Assembly (NCBI RefSeq): GCF_004015795.1
Contig: NZ_ML137218.1
Span: 2,142,710 to 2,206,709, forward strand
Length of the DNA stretch: 64,000 nucleotides
Origin: Falsirhodobacter deserti
GTDB taxonomy: Bacteria > Pseudomonadota > Alphaproteobacteria > Rhodobacterales > Rhodobacteraceae
Reading direction: 5' to 3'
Part shown: positions 1-11,366 of the stretch, one piece after another
How positions within the stretch are numbered: the stretch's first letter is position 1
How the letters are laid out: each line of letters opens with the position of its first letter
The notes under the pieces: generated by a model
What the model was told of the DNA's origin: nothing
Databases searched by the model: none
What the model saw: the letters and a program-made list of their open reading frames with translations, nothing else
Translations under genes and position numbers: made by a program

Positions 1-2
1 CC

Positions 3-311
3 CGCGCCCTTGGTGCCGAGGAAAGCCTGATCGAGTTTGAAGGCCTTACCCCGCAGATGGTCGAGGCGCTGGCCAAGGACGGCATCAAGACGCTGGAAGA
101 TTTCGCGACCTGCGCGGACTGGGAACTGGCCGGTGGCTGGACCAACCAGGATGGCAAGCGAGTGAAGGATGACGGCGTGCTGGAGCCCTTCGACATCAGC
201 CTTGAAGAGGCGCAGACGATGGTGATGACGGCCCGCGTCATGCTTGGCTGGGTCGATCCGACCGAGCTGGAGACCTCGGAAGAGGTCGAAGAGGAAGACG
301 AAGAGGCGTAA
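3..311 (+). CDS. nusA: Transcription termination/antitermination factor NusA, C-terminal part
   Basis: The open frame enters from the left edge, so only about the last 102 residues are present. The visible part has the helix-hairpin-helix character of the NusA C-terminal repeats found in proteobacteria (LIEFEGLTPQM, then a GIKTLEDFATCADWELAG segment) and ends in an acidic tail rich in Glu and Asp. NusA binds RNA polymerase and controls pausing, termination and antitermination. Identification rests on this domain and on the order nusA-ylxR-infB, which is the standard bacterial arrangement. The TAA stop abuts the ATG of the next gene, indicating one operon. Confidence 0.88.
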   Translation, partial: RALGAEESLIEFEGLTPQMVEALAKDGIKTLEDFATCADWELAGGWTNQDGKRVKDDGVLEPFDISLEEAQTMVMTARVMLGWVDPTELETSEEVEEEDEEA

Positions 312-940
312 ATGACGCGCGGCGGCCGGGACGACAATCGGGACGACCCCGAACGGAAATGCATCGTGACGGGCACAAGCGGCTCGAAGGCGGGGCTTAT
401 CCGTTTCGGTCTTGGCCCTGACGCGCAGGTGGTGCCCGACGTGCTCGGGCGCCTGCCGGGGCGCGGCTTCTATGTCTCGGCCGACCGCAAGGCGATCGAG
501 AAGGCGGCGGCAAAGGGTTTGTTCGCCCGCGCCGCCCGTCAGCCCGTCAAGGTGCCCGAAGGTCTGGCCGATCTGGTCGAGGCACAGGTGGCGCGGCGGG
601 TCGTTGACCTGATCAGCCTGGCCCGCAAGGCGGGCGATGCCGTGACGGGATACGAGAAGGTGAAGGACTGGCTGGTGAAGGACAAGGCGCAAATCCTTGT
701 TCAGGCCAGCGACGGCTCGGAGCGCGGCAAGTCGAAGCTGCACCCCCCGGGCGGACCAAAGACGTTCATAGGGTGTCTGACCTCTCAGGAATTGGGTTTG
801 GCATTCGGACGTGAACATGCGATACACGGCGCGCTTGCTGCTGGTGGACTCACGACACGTGTTGTAGAGGAAGCGGCAAGACTCGCCGGACTTCGCGCTT
901 ATATCGGCGGAAGGCCCGCCGGAAGGGATACGAAAGACGC

Positions 941-944
<4 letters not shown>
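312..944 (+). CDS. YlxR-family RNA-binding protein fused to an L7Ae-like domain
   Basis: A 210-residue protein between nusA and infB. The N-terminal part (about residues 15-90) is a YlxR/DUF448 domain, with [22 protein letters not shown] and the LPGRGFYVS signature. The second half (about residues 95-200, starting [20 protein letters not shown]) resembles a ribosomal L7Ae/L30e/Gadd45 RNA-binding fold. This two-domain form is common in Alphaproteobacteria, whereas many other bacteria carry the two parts as separate genes. It starts at the base after the nusA stop and overlaps infB by an ATGA junction, so translation is probably coupled. Its exact role in translation or RNA metabolism is not known. 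Confidence 0.88.
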
Positions 945-3436
<2,492 letters not shown>

Positions 3437-3442
3437 TAAAGA

Positions 3443-3467
3443 AGCCGGGCCGAAAGGTCCGGCTTTT
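3443..3467 (+). terminator. Intrinsic terminator after infB
   Basis: A 9-base-pair stem (AGCCGGGCC pairing with GGTCCGGCT, one G-U pair) closes a GAAA tetraloop and runs into TTTT. It lies 6 bases after the infB stop and is a standard Rho-independent terminator. Confidence 0.85.
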
Positions 3468-3482
3468 GCTTTCAGGCAATAA

Positions 3483-3510
3483 AAAAAGCCGGGCAATTGC
3501 CCGGCTTTTT
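3483..3510. terminator. Bidirectional terminator between infB and the small minus-strand gene
   Basis: A perfect 28-base palindrome: five A, then GCCGGGCAATTGCCCGGC, then five T. Because the A-run and T-run flank the stem, it can terminate in both directions: readthrough from infB and transcripts of the small minus-strand gene that ends at 3529. Confidence 0.88.
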
Positions 3511-3528
3511 ATCGTTTATTCGATCCGC

Positions 3529-3672
3529 TCAGGCAGCGACCGAAGCTGCGACCACCGGACGCCCGACAAAGGTCTTGTCGCCGACGCTGACAATGATCTT
3601 CCCGTCCGCAGCATTGCCCACGAACGTTCCCTGAACCGAAATGCAAGTTCCAATAGTGATGGTACGCAGCAT
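3529..3672 (-). CDS. Small conserved protein of unknown function (47 residues)
   Basis: A 47-residue reading frame beginning MLRTITIGTCISVQGT and ending GRPVVAASVAA. It is preceded by a clear Shine-Dalgarno sequence (GAGGG, 7 bases before the ATG) and followed by a bidirectional terminator. No transmembrane segment or signal peptide is seen; the alternating hydrophobic pattern (KIIVSVGDKTFVG) suggests a small all-beta fold. From memory, short proteins of this type recur near infB in Rhodobacteraceae, but that was not checked. The AT-rich stretch at 3700-3740 is the likely promoter region. Function is unknown. Confidence 0.72.
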   Translation of the reverse strand: MLRTITIGTCISVQGTFVGNAADGKIIVSVGDKTFVGRPVVAASVAA

Positions 3673-3783
3673 GGCAAATCCCTCAAGCTTGGCCCCAAGG
3701 GAGAAAGTTATACATAAAACTGTTAATAGTTCATCTACAATTTCTGCGAATGCCCGCTGTGTCGCCCGATCGTGAATTGGACG

Positions 3784-4182
3784 TTACGTCAGTTTACGAA
3801 GCAGGGGCAGCAGGGGAATATCGGCCGGTGGCATGGGAAAACCGTCCATGTCGCAAGGTTTTACCCATTCCAGCGCCTGCCCTTCCCGCCCTTTCGGAAC
3901 GCCTTCCCACGCGTGGCATGAAAAAACCGGCATCAGAAGATGAAAACTTTCATAGGCATGGCTGGCAAAGGTCAAAGGCTGAAGTTCGCCGCAGGCCACG
4001 CTGATCCCAAGCTCCTCGGCCAGTTCGCGAACCAGCGCCTCTTCCGGCGTTTCGCCGGCCTCTACCTTGCCGCCGGGGAACTCCCAAAGTCCGGCAAGGG
4101 ACTTTCCTTCCGGCCGTTGGGCCAGAAGGATACGGCCCTGATCGTCGATCAGGGCCACGGCCGATACCAGAACCAGCTTCAC
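3784..4182 (-). CDS. mutT: MutT-type Nudix (deoxy)nucleoside triphosphate pyrophosphohydrolase
   Basis: A 132-residue Nudix hydrolase. The Nudix box GX5EX7REUXEEXGU is complete (GGKVEAGETPEEALVREL followed by AEELGI), so the magnesium-binding Glu residues are present. The surrounding sequence (SAVALIDDQGRILLAQRPEGKSLAGLWEFPGGK) is typical of 8-oxo-dGTP diphosphatases of the MutT group, which clean oxidised guanine nucleotides from the pool. The GTG start at 4182 was chosen because it gives a GTGA overlap with the argJ stop and matches the usual N-terminus VKLVLVSAVAL. The longer frame upstream would run inside argJ. Substrate is inferred from family resemblance. Confidence 0.88.
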   Translation of the reverse strand: MKLVLVSAVALIDDQGRILLAQRPEGKSLAGLWEFPGGKVEAGETPEEALVRELAEELGISVACGELQPLTFASHAYESFHLLMPVFSCHAWEGVPKGREGQALEWVKPCDMDGFPMPPADIPLLPLLRKLT

Positions 4183-5516
4183 GAGCGGTAGTCGGCGTTG
4201 ATGTCGATGTAACGGTGCGTCAGATCGCAGGTCCACACGGTACGTGCGGCGCGGCCCATTCCCAGATCAACCGAAAGGACAAGCTCTTCGCCCTTCATGT
4301 AGGCGGCAGCGTCCTCCTCAGAGTAGGACCGGCTGCGCCAGCCTTTTTCGGCCAGGACCATGTCGCCAAGGCTGATCTTCAGCTTGTCGCGATCTGCCGC
4401 AGCGCCGGATTTGCCCACCGCCATGACGATACGCCCCCAGTTGGGATCTTCGCCCGCGATCGCCGTCTTCACCAGCGGAGAGTTCGCGATGGCCATGGCC
4501 ACGCGGTTGGCATCCTCGGGGCTGGCGGCGCGGGTGACGCGAATCTCGACGAACTTGGTCGCGCCTTCGCCATCCTTTACGACCTGCTGTGCCAGATCCA
4601 GCATGACGCCGCGCAGCGCGTCCTCGAAGGCTTTGGCAACGGGGCCGGTCTTCACCTCGGCAGCCGTGCTTTGACCTGTAGCGGCCAGCAGCAGCGAATC
4701 GGAGGTAGACGTATCGCTGTCCACGGTAATCGCGTTGAACGTGTCGTCCATCTGGCGCGACAGCATCGTCTGCAGCCGCTTCGGCGCAATCTTGGCGTCA
4801 GTGAAGATATAGACCAGCATCGTCGCCATGTCAGGCGCGATCATGCCCGAACCCTTGGCGATGCCACAGATGCGGATCTCGCCGCCCTCGCCCTGCACGA
4901 TGGCCGATGCACCTTTGGGGAAGGTATCGGTCGTCATGATGGCGCGGGCGGCCATCTCGATCCCTTTCGGATCCAGATCGTCCCGCAGCTCGGCCACCTT
5001 TGCAACGATGCGATCATGCGGCAGCGGCTCGCCGATCACGCCGGTGGAGGAGGAGAAGACCCGGCTTGCCGGAACCTCAAGCGCCGCGGCCACCGCGCCC
5101 GTCACCTCGGCCACGGACACCATGCCCGCCTTGCCGGTAAACGCGTTGGAGTTGCCGGAGTTCACGATGATCGCAGCCCCCGCCCCGCGCGGAACGGGTG
5201 CGGCCAGCTTTTCCTGACAATCCAGCACGCTTGCCGAACGGGTGGAGGAGCGCGTGAATGCCCCCGCCACCGATGTGCCGGGCGCAAGCCGGATCAGCGT
5301 GACATCCGTGCGGCCGGCATAGCGTATGCCAGCCTCGGCGGCAGAAAACTCCACCCCCGCGATGTCGGGCAGCTTGGGAAAGCCGCCCTTGGGTGCCAAT
5401 GGCGAGACCGCCTTCACCTTGGCGGGGGCGATATCGCCCCCGCCCAATTTCGCTTCGGCCTTTTTTAACTTCTTCTTCAGCGCCTTGGCCTCGGCCTTCC
5501 AGTCGGTCTTCGCCAT
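4179..5516 (-). CDS. argJ: Bifunctional ornithine acetyltransferase / N-acetylglutamate synthase ArgJ
   Basis: ArgJ transfers the acetyl group from N-acetylornithine to glutamate in the cyclic arginine pathway, and can also use acetyl-CoA. The autoprocessing site ATML is present, with the nucleophilic Thr at residue 232, so the precursor should split into alpha and beta chains. Flanking motifs such as GSGMIAPDMATM and NSGNSNAFTG are intact. The protein has 445 residues, longer than usual, because of an N-terminal Lys/Ala-rich extension of about 37 residues before AVSPLAPKGGFPKL. The start is supported by AAGGAG nine bases upstream. It lies 13 bases after the isomerase gene and overlaps mutT, so the three genes form an operon. 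Confidence 0.95.
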   Translation of the reverse strand: MAKTDWKAEAKALKKKLKKAEAKLGGGDIAPAKVKAVSPLAPKGGFPKLPDIAGVEFSAAEAGIRYAGRTDVTLIRLAPGTSVAGAFTRSSTRSASVLDCQEKLAAPVPRGAGAAIIVNSGNSNAFTGKAGMVSVAEVTGAVAAALEVPASRVFSSSTGVIGEPLPHDRIVAKVAELRDDLDPKGIEMAARAIMTTDTFPKGASAIVQGEGGEIRICGIAKGSGMIAPDMATMLVYIFTDAKIAPKRLQTMLSRQMDDTFNAITVDSDTSTSDSLLLAATGQSTAAEVKTGPVAKAFEDALRGVMLDLAQQVVKDGEGATKFVEIRVTRAASPEDANRVAMAIANSPLVKTAIAGEDPNWGRIVMAVGKSGAAADRDKLKISLGDMVLAEKGWRSRSYSEEDAAAYMKGEELVLSVDLGMGRAARTVWTCDLTHRYIDINADYRS

Positions 5517-5529
5517 CCCTGCAGACTCC

Positions 5530-6414
5530 TTAATTGTCGATCAGGGCATCGTTGTGAATCACTGCCGGGTCAAGGTCTTCTCCCGGGCGGCTGATCTCGG
5601 CGTCCTGCGTGATGCTGGTCAGATGCTCGGCCACGGCCTGTTGCTGAAGCTGCTGCGCCAGCTGGTCGCGCACATCCGCCAGCGCCGGCTTTTCGGCCTC
5701 GCGCGTTTCGTTCAGCTTGATGACGTGCCAGCCAAACTGCGTCTGCACGGGATCGGACACATCGCCCGCTTCCATGCCTTCAACAGCTTCCTGGAATGGC
5801 TGCACCATCATGCCTTCGCCGAACCAGCCCAGCTCGCCCCCGTTCTGCGCGGCACCGTCCGAGGATTTTTCCTGCGCGAGTTCCGCGAAGTCGGCACCAT
5901 CCTCCAGCTGCTGCTTGATCTCCTTGGCTTCTTCCTCGGTCTGCACAAGGATGTGCGAGGCGTTGAATTCCGTCTGCGGCTCGGCCTCGCCGAACTGCGC
6001 GTCATAGGCGGTCTGAAGCGCCTCGTCGGTGACGGCGCCTTCCGCGACATCTTCCAGCGCCTTGGCCGCCAGATAGGACTGACGCTCGATCTTCATCGCG
6101 ATCTCGTCCTTCTGCGTCACCTTGTCGGCCACGGAATCGGCCAGCGCCTGTTGCTGAACCAGCTGTTCCATAACGCCGGTGAAAAGCTGATCGTCGGGCA
6201 GCTGCTGGTATTGCGCCGGCAGGCGCTGGCGCAGGACCAGCATCTCGCCCAGCGTGATGTCGGTGCCGTTCACCGTTGCGATCACCGTGTCCACGTTGAC
6301 GTCCGCGGCCGTCGTGGCGGCCTCCGGATTCGGCTGCTGCGTGTCTTGCGCAAAGGTGGGCGCGGCAAGAACCGCGGCAAGTGCCGTTGCGCAAAGCAGG
6401 GATTTTGTCAGCAT
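5530..6414 (-). CDS. Periplasmic parvulin-type peptidyl-prolyl cis-trans isomerase
   Basis: A 294-residue exported foldase. Residues 1-22 form a Sec signal peptide with cleavage after TFAQ. A helical N-terminal region resembling the SurA/PrsA chaperone part follows, then a parvulin (PpiC) domain around residues 148-240, with FNASHILVQTEEEA, a GELGWFGEGMM stretch and FGWHVIKL. The C-terminal tail is Gln-rich and helical. It probably assists folding of envelope proteins in the periplasm. A good ribosome-binding site (GGAGAA) precedes the ATG. It is the first gene of the unit isomerase-argJ-mutT, divergent from secA; grouping with secA and argJ is, as I recall, usual in Rhodobacteraceae. Confidence 0.9.
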   Translation of the reverse strand: MLTKSLLCATALAAVLAAPTFAQDTQQPNPEAATTAADVNVDTVIATVNGTDITLGEMLVLRQRLPAQYQQLPDDQLFTGVMEQLVQQQALADSVADKVTQKDEIAMKIERQSYLAAKALEDVAEGAVTDEALQTAYDAQFGEAEPQTEFNASHILVQTEEEAKEIKQQLEDGADFAELAQEKSSDGAAQNGGELGWFGEGMMVQPFQEAVEGMEAGDVSDPVQTQFGWHVIKLNETREAEKPALADVRDQLAQQLQQQAVAEHLTSITQDAEISRPGEDLDPAVIHNDALIDN

Positions 6415-6604
6415 CGTCTTCTCCGGTTTGGGCCGCGCGGGGTGCGCGACGTTGACTAAGGCCTGACCACCCCTTACATCGCAAAACGCACGAGAGCGGG
6501 GTCTCCGGGCCTTTCCGTTGTTGTATCAGCGCGGAAACGGCGGGCAAGGCCGCAGCCTCACACGATCTTGTCACGGGGCCCGTACAGGGCCAATCGGAGA
6601 AAAC

Positions 6605-9313
6605 ATGCTCGGTCTCGGAACTCTCTCCCGGAAGGTCTTTGGCAGCCCCAACGATCGCATCATCAAATCGGTCCGTCCGCTGGTGGCGAAGATCAACGCG
6701 CTGGAGCCGGAGTTCAAAGCTCTCAGCGATCAGGGCCTGAAGGATAAGACGGCCGAGTTGCAGCGCCGCGCACAGGCCGGCGAAAGCCTGGACGACCTTC
6801 TGCCCGAAGCCTTCGCCAACTGCCGCGAAGGGGCCCGCCGCGCCATCGGCCTGCGCGCCTATGACGTTCAGCTGATGGGCGGGATCTTCCTGCATCGCGG
6901 CAACATCGCCGAAATGAAGACGGGTGAGGGCAAGACGCTGGTGTCCACCTTCCCCGCATATCTGAACGCGCTGACGGGCAAGGGCGTGCATGTCGTGACC
7001 GTCAACGACTATCTGGCCAAGCGGGACGCCGGCTGGATGAGCAAGGTGCACGGCCAGCTGGGCCTGACGGTCGGCGTCGTATACCCCTTCCAGCCCGAGG
7101 ACGAGAAGCGTCAGGCCTATCGCTGCGACATCACCTATGCCACCAACAACGAACTGGGCTTCGACTATCTTCGTGACAACATGAAGAACTCGATCGAGGA
7201 AATGGCGCAGCGCGGACACAACTATGCCATCGTCGACGAGGTGGACTCGATCCTCATCGACGAAGCGCGGACCCCGCTGATCATTTCCGGCCCCACGCAG
7301 GATCGTTCGGACCTGTATGTGGCGGCGGACAAGGTGATTCCCGCCGTCACCGAAGAACATTTCAAGCTGGACGAGAAAACCCGTAACGTGACCTTCACCG
7401 AAGAAGGGAACGAATTCATCGAGCAGGAACTGCACCGCGTCGGCCTGCTGCCCGAGGGCCAGTCGCTTTACGATCCCGAGAGCACCACGCTGGTGCACCA
7501 CATCACGCAGGCCCTGCGGGCGCACAAGCTTTACCAGAAGGACCAGCATTACATCGTCCGCGATGGCGAGGTGATGCTGATCGACGAATTCACCGGCCGC
7601 ATGATGAAGGGCCGCCGCCTGTCCGAAGGCCTGCACCAGGCGATCGAGGCGAAGGAAGGGGTGAAGATCCAGCCCGAGAACGTGACCCTCGCATCGGTGA
7701 CGTTCCAGAACTATTTCCGGCTCTACGACAAGCTGTCGGGGATGACCGGCACCGCCGCCACCGAGGCGGAGGAGTTCATGGAGATCTACAAGCTGGGCGT
7801 GGTGGAGGTTCCCACCAACCGCGGCGTGAACCGGACCGATGAACACGATCAGGTTTTTCGCACCGCAGCCGAGAAATATCGCGGCGTCGTCGCCTCCATC
7901 AAGGAGGCGCATGAAAAGGGCCAGCCGATCCTTGTCGGCACCACCTCCATCGAGAAGTCCGAGATGCTGTCGCAGATGCTGACGGCAGAAGGCATCACCC
8001 ATAACGTTCTGAACGCCCGCCAGCACGAGCAGGAGGCGCAGATCGTCGCCGATGCCGGCAAACTGGGCGCAGTGACCATCGCCACCAACATGGCCGGCCG
8101 CGGCACCGACATCCAGCTGGGCGGCAGCGTAGACATGAAGGTGATGGACGCCCTGGCTGCCAATCCCGATGCTGATCCGGACGAGCTGCGCGCGCAGGTG
8201 GAGGCGAGCCATGCCGATGAAAAGGCCAAGGTGCTGGAAGCGGGCGGTCTTTTCGTTCTGGCCACCGAGCGTCACGAATCCCGCCGGATCGACAACCAGC
8301 TTCGCGGCCGGTCGGGCCGTCAGGGCGATCCGGGCCGCTCCGCCTTCTTCCTCAGCCTTGAAGACGATCTGATGCGCATCTTCGGGTCCGAACGTCTGGA
8401 CAAGGTGCTGTCGACGCTTGGCATGAAGGAAGGCGAGGCGATTGTTCACCCGTGGGTGAACAAGTCGCTGGAAAAGGCGCAGGCCAAGGTCGAAGGCCGC
8501 AACTTCGACATGCGCAAGAACCTTCTGAAATTCGACGACGTGATGAACGACCAGCGCAAGGCGATCTTCAGCCAGCGCATGGAGATCATGGCCGCCGAGG
8601 ACCTGTCCGAGATCGCGCAGGACATGCGCCATCAGGTGATCGAGGATCTGGTCGACGAATACATGCCGCCGAAATCCTATCCCGACAGCTGGGAAGTGGA
8701 GGGGCTGCATGAAGCGATCCGCGAGGCGCTGGCCCTTGATCTGCCCATCGCCGAATGGGCATCCGAGGAAGGCGTAGACCAGAACGACATCCGCGACCGC
8801 CTTTTCGCCGCCTCGGACGAGATGATGGCCGAAAAACTGGCGCAGTTTGGGCCGGAACAGATGAAGCTGAGCGAAAAGCAGGTGCTGTTGCAGGCGATCG
8901 ACGCCCGCTGGCGCGAACACCTGCTGCGGCTTGAACATCTGCGTTCGGTCGTGGGCTTCCGCGGCTATGCGCAGCGCGATCCGCTGTCGGAATACAAGAC
9001 CGAAGGCTTCACGCTGTTTGAAACCATGCTCGGCTCTCTTCGCAAGGATGTCACGCAGCGCCTTGCCCAGATCCGCCCCCTGACGGACGAGGAGCGTCAG
9101 GCCATGCTGGCGCAGATGATGCAGGAACGCGGCATCACCATCCAGAAGCCGCAGGAAGCCCCTCAGGAGGCAGCAGCGCAGCCCAACGTTCCGCAGGAAC
9201 AGGGCCCGTCTGACGATATCGATCCCTCGGTCTGGGCCAATGTGGGGCGGAACGACCCCTGCCCCTGCGGCTCGGGCGACAAGTTCAAGCATTGCCACGG
9301 CAAGCTGGTCTGA
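6605..9313 (+). CDS. secA: Preprotein translocase ATPase SecA
   Basis: The motor ATPase that drives unfolded preproteins through SecYEG. At 902 residues its length is normal. Walker A is GEGKT at residues 107-111 and the DEAD-type Walker B region is [12 protein letters not shown] at 211-222. The C-terminal zinc-binding tail for SecB and lipid contact is intact (Cys886, Cys888, Cys897, His898). The start at 6605 was chosen over an upstream in-frame start because it gives the conserved N-terminus [13 protein letters not shown] and is preceded by CGGAGA. The gene is single, divergent from the isomerase operon, and ends at a strong hairpin shared with convergent radC. Confidence 0.98.
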   Translation: MLGLGTLSRKVFGSPNDRIIKSVRPLVAKINALEPEFKALSDQGLKDKTAELQRRAQAGESLDDLLPEAFANCREGARRAIGLRAYDVQLMGGIFLHRGNIAEMKTGEGKTLVSTFPAYLNALTGKGVHVVTVNDYLAKRDAGWMSKVHGQLGLTVGVVYPFQPEDEKRQAYRCDITYATNNELGFDYLRDNMKNSIEEMAQRGHNYAIVDEVDSILIDEARTPLIISGPTQDRSDLYVAADKVIPAVTEEHFKLDEKTRNVTFTEEGNEFIEQELHRVGLLPEGQSLYDPESTTLVHHITQALRAHKLYQKDQHYIVRDGEVMLIDEFTGRMMKGRRLSEGLHQAIEAKEGVKIQPENVTLASVTFQNYFRLYDKLSGMTGTAATEAEEFMEIYKLGVVEVPTNRGVNRTDEHDQVFRTAAEKYRGVVASIKEAHEKGQPILVGTTSIEKSEMLSQMLTAEGITHNVLNARQHEQEAQIVADAGKLGAVTIATNMAGRGTDIQLGGSVDMKVMDALAANPDADPDELRAQVEASHADEKAKVLEAGGLFVLATERHESRRIDNQLRGRSGRQGDPGRSAFFLSLEDDLMRIFGSERLDKVLSTLGMKEGEAIVHPWVNKSLEKAQAKVEGRNFDMRKNLLKFDDVMNDQRKAIFSQRMEIMAAEDLSEIAQDMRHQVIEDLVDEYMPPKSYPDSWEVEGLHEAIREALALDLPIAEWASEEGVDQNDIRDRLFAASDEMMAEKLAQFGPEQMKLSEKQVLLQAIDARWREHLLRLEHLRSVVGFRGYAQRDPLSEYKTEGFTLFETMLGSLRKDVTQRLAQIRPLTDEERQAMLAQMMQERGITIQKPQEAPQEAAAQPNVPQEQGPSDDIDPSVWANVGRNDPCPCGSGDKFKHCHGKLV

Positions 9314-9318
9314 TCCGG

Positions 9319-9344
9319 AAAGGCGCCCCAGCGGGCGCCTTTTT
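9319..9344. terminator. Bidirectional terminator between secA and radC
   Basis: A 9-base-pair perfect stem AAGGCGCCC / GGGCGCCTT with a CAGC loop, followed by a T-run on the plus strand and preceded by A residues, which also serve the convergent radC transcript. It overlaps the last base of the radC stop codon. Confidence 0.85.
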
Positions 9345-10090
9345 CACAAGTAGCCGGAGGCGCGGAAGGACAGCTCCCGCTCTTTTCCGATGATCAGGTG
9401 GTCGTGCAGCGTGACGTCCAGCACCTGCCCCGCATCCTGTATCTGCACCGTCATGGAGATGTCGGACTGCGACGGCGTCGGATCCCCCGAAGGATGGTTA
9501 TGCACAAGGATGATGGCCGAGGCGTTCAGTTCCAGCGCCCGCTTCATCACCTCGCGCGGATAAACCGGCACATGATCCACGGTGCCCTTTGCCTGCTCTT
9601 CATCCGCGATCAGGACGTTCTTGCGATCAAGATAAAGCACGCGGAACTGCTCAGTCTCGCGGTGGGCCATGGCGGTATGGCAATAATCCAGCAGCGCATC
9701 CCATGAGGCCAGGATCGGCCGGTGCATCACCCGGGCCCGCATCATGCGCTGCGCCGCCGCCTCCAGGATCTTCAGATCCTGCACCACCGCCTCCCCCACG
9801 CCCTTCACCATCGTCAGGCGCGCGGGCGGCGCGGTGATGACGCGGTTCAGATCGCCGAAGGTTTCCAGCAGCAGGCGGGCCAGCGGCTTCACGTCCTGAC
9901 GGGGAATGGACCGGAACAGGACAAGCTCCAACAGCTCGTAATCGGGCATCGCACCTGCGCCGCCCTCCATGAAGCGGGCACGCAGGCGCTTGCGCTGGTC
10001 CGCGATATACGAAGGCAAGCGGCCCGCGACAGGTTGCGGGGTCGCCTCATCCTCGTCGAACAGGCCGGAGGCTTCTCGGAATGTACTCAT
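9344..10090 (-). CDS. radC: RadC family JAB/MPN-domain protein
   Basis: A protein of about 248 residues of the RadC (DUF2466) family. An N-terminal helix-hairpin-helix-like region contains DYELLELVLFRSIPRQD and VKGVGEAVVQDLK. The C-terminal JAB/MPN metal-binding domain has HNHPSGDPTPSQSD with the His-x-His and Ser/Asp ligands. The family was once linked to DNA repair, but that link is doubtful; a metalloprotease-like or nuclease role is suggested by the fold only. The start is uncertain: ATG at 10090 gives MSTFREASG, while ATG at 10111 or TTG at 10120 would add 7 or 10 residues. The downstream start is preferred because the upstream ones touch the terminator tail of dnaJ. Confidence 0.85.
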   Translation of the reverse strand: MSTFREASGLFDEDEATPQPVAGRLPSYIADQRKRLRARFMEGGAGAMPDYELLELVLFRSIPRQDVKPLARLLLETFGDLNRVITAPPARLTMVKGVGEAVVQDLKILEAAAQRMMRARVMHRPILASWDALLDYCHTAMAHRETEQFRVLYLDRKNVLIADEEQAKGTVDHVPVYPREVMKRALELNASAIILVHNHPSGDPTPSQSDISMTVQIQDAGQVLDVTLHDHLIIGKERELSFRASGYL

Positions 10091-10114
10091 GCCACGACAC
10101 TGGGCCAGCATGGT

Positions 10115-10147
10115 TTCCAAAAAGTTAAGGGCGCCCGGAGGCGCCCC
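10115..10147 (-). terminator. Probable terminator of the dnaK-dnaJ operon
   Basis: On the minus strand a GGGCGCC/GGCGCCC stem with a four-base loop (10129-10146) is followed by TTAACTTTTT. It lies 5 bases after the dnaJ stop and just before radC. Confidence 0.65.
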
Positions 10148-10151
10148 TTCT

Positions 10152-11297
10152 TCAGCTTTTCATCCCGTCCCAGAAACCCTTCACCTTCGAGAAGAAGCTT
10201 TGGCCTTCAGGGTTGTTGTCGACTGACAGGGTATCAAACTCGCGCAGGATTTCCTTCTGGCGGGCCGTCAGGTTGACTGGCGTTTCAACCGCCAGTTCAA
10301 TCATCATGTCGCCCTGACCGGCCCCGCGCAGCGATGGCATCCCTTTGCCGCGCAAACGCATCTGCTTGCCCGTCTGGCTGCCTGCCGGAACCTTCACACG
10401 GGACATGCCCCCGTCGATGGTCGGCACCTCCACCTCGCCGCCCAGTGCGGCCGTCGCGACGGAGACCGGAACCCGGCAATACAGGTTCACACCGTCGCGC
10501 TGGAAGATCGTATGCTCCCGCACCTCGATGAAGATGTACAGATCGCCCGACGGCCCACCGCGAAGGCCGGCCTCCCCTTCGCCCGCAAGACGGATACGGG
10601 TGCCGGTTTCCACCCCCTTGGGGATGTTGACGGAAAGCGAGCGGTCCTTTTCAACCCGGCCAACCCCGTGACAGACCTTGCACGGGTTCTTGATGATCTG
10701 ACCAAGGCCGTTGCAGGTCGGGCAGGTCCGTTCCACCGTGAAGAAGCCCTGCTGGGCACGCACCTTGCCCATCCCCGCACAGGTCGGGCAGGTGACAGGC
10801 TCTGCCCCCCCCTCGGCGCCGGTGCCGTGGCAGGCATCGCATCCGGTGGAGGAAGGAACGTTGATCGTTTTCTGCACGCCGGCAAAGGCTTCTTCCAGCG
10901 TGATCCGCAGGTTATAGCGCAGGTCGGACCCGCGCTGCACGCGGCTGCGTGCCTGCCCGCCGCGGCCCATGAAATCGCCGAACAGATCCTCGAACACGTC
11001 CGAGAATGCGGAGTTGAAGTCGGCTTGCTGGCCATAGCCGCCGCGCGCACCGCCGCCGCCGCCCATCCCGCCTTCGAAGGCGGCATGGCCGAACCGGTCA
11101 TAGGCGGCCTTCTTCTCGGCATCCTTCAGGACGTCGTAGGCCTCGTTCACCTCTTTGAATTCGGCCTCAGCCGTCGGGTTGTCGGAGTTGCGGTCGGGGT
11201 GCAGCTCCTTGGCCTTCTTGCGGTAAGCCTTCTTCAGCTCGTCCGCGGATGCGGTCCGGCCAACGCCAAGCACATCGTAATAATCACGTTTTGCCAT
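10152..11297 (-). CDS. dnaJ: Chaperone protein DnaJ
   Basis: Hsp40 co-chaperone of DnaK, 381 residues. The J domain starts [12 protein letters not shown] and carries the HPD motif ([11 protein letters not shown]) that stimulates DnaK ATPase. A Gly-rich G/F region follows ([14 protein letters not shown]), then four CxxCxGxG zinc motifs ([32 protein letters not shown]) and the C-terminal substrate-binding domains. All key residues are present. It lies 69 bases downstream of dnaK in the same direction and is probably co-transcribed from the heat-shock promoter upstream of dnaK, with a hairpin in the gap that may adjust its level. Confidence 0.98.
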   Translation of the reverse strand: MAKRDYYDVLGVGRTASADELKKAYRKKAKELHPDRNSDNPTAEAEFKEVNEAYDVLKDAEKKAAYDRFGHAAFEGGMGGGGGARGGYGQQADFNSAFSDVFEDLFGDFMGRGGQARSRVQRGSDLRYNLRITLEEAFAGVQKTINVPSSTGCDACHGTGAEGGAEPVTCPTCAGMGKVRAQQGFFTVERTCPTCNGLGQIIKNPCKVCHGVGRVEKDRSLSVNIPKGVETGTRIRLAGEGEAGLRGGPSGDLYIFIEVREHTIFQRDGVNLYCRVPVSVATAALGGEVEVPTIDGGMSRVKVPAGSQTGKQMRLRGKGMPSLRGAGQGDMMIELAVETPVNLTARQKEILREFDTLSVDNNPEGQSFFSKVKGFWDGMKS

Positions 11298-11318
11298 TCG
11301 GGGTCCTCTATGAGGCGA

Positions 11319-11340
11319 GGCGGCCCGTTACCGGACCGCC
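11319..11340 (-). other. Hairpin in the dnaK-dnaJ intergenic gap
   Basis: GGCGGCCCG (11319-11327) and CGGACCGCC (11332-11340) form a 9-base stem with one mismatch. No T-run follows on the minus strand, so this is not a good intrinsic terminator. It may stabilise or separate the dnaK and dnaJ parts of the transcript; that is inference. Confidence 0.4.
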
Positions 11341-11366
11341 CCTCCCTTACATCCAATCCCGAGGGA

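Noticed and set aside
6518..6604. A 29-codon N-terminal extension of SecA
   Set aside because: It precedes the conserved SecA N-terminus and lies in the promoter region; the ATG at 6605 has a good ribosome-binding site.
6002..9298. A 1098-codon open frame antisense to secA
   Set aside because: Same cause: a stop-free antisense frame opposite a highly expressed high-GC gene. Its product has no domain and would overlap secA completely.
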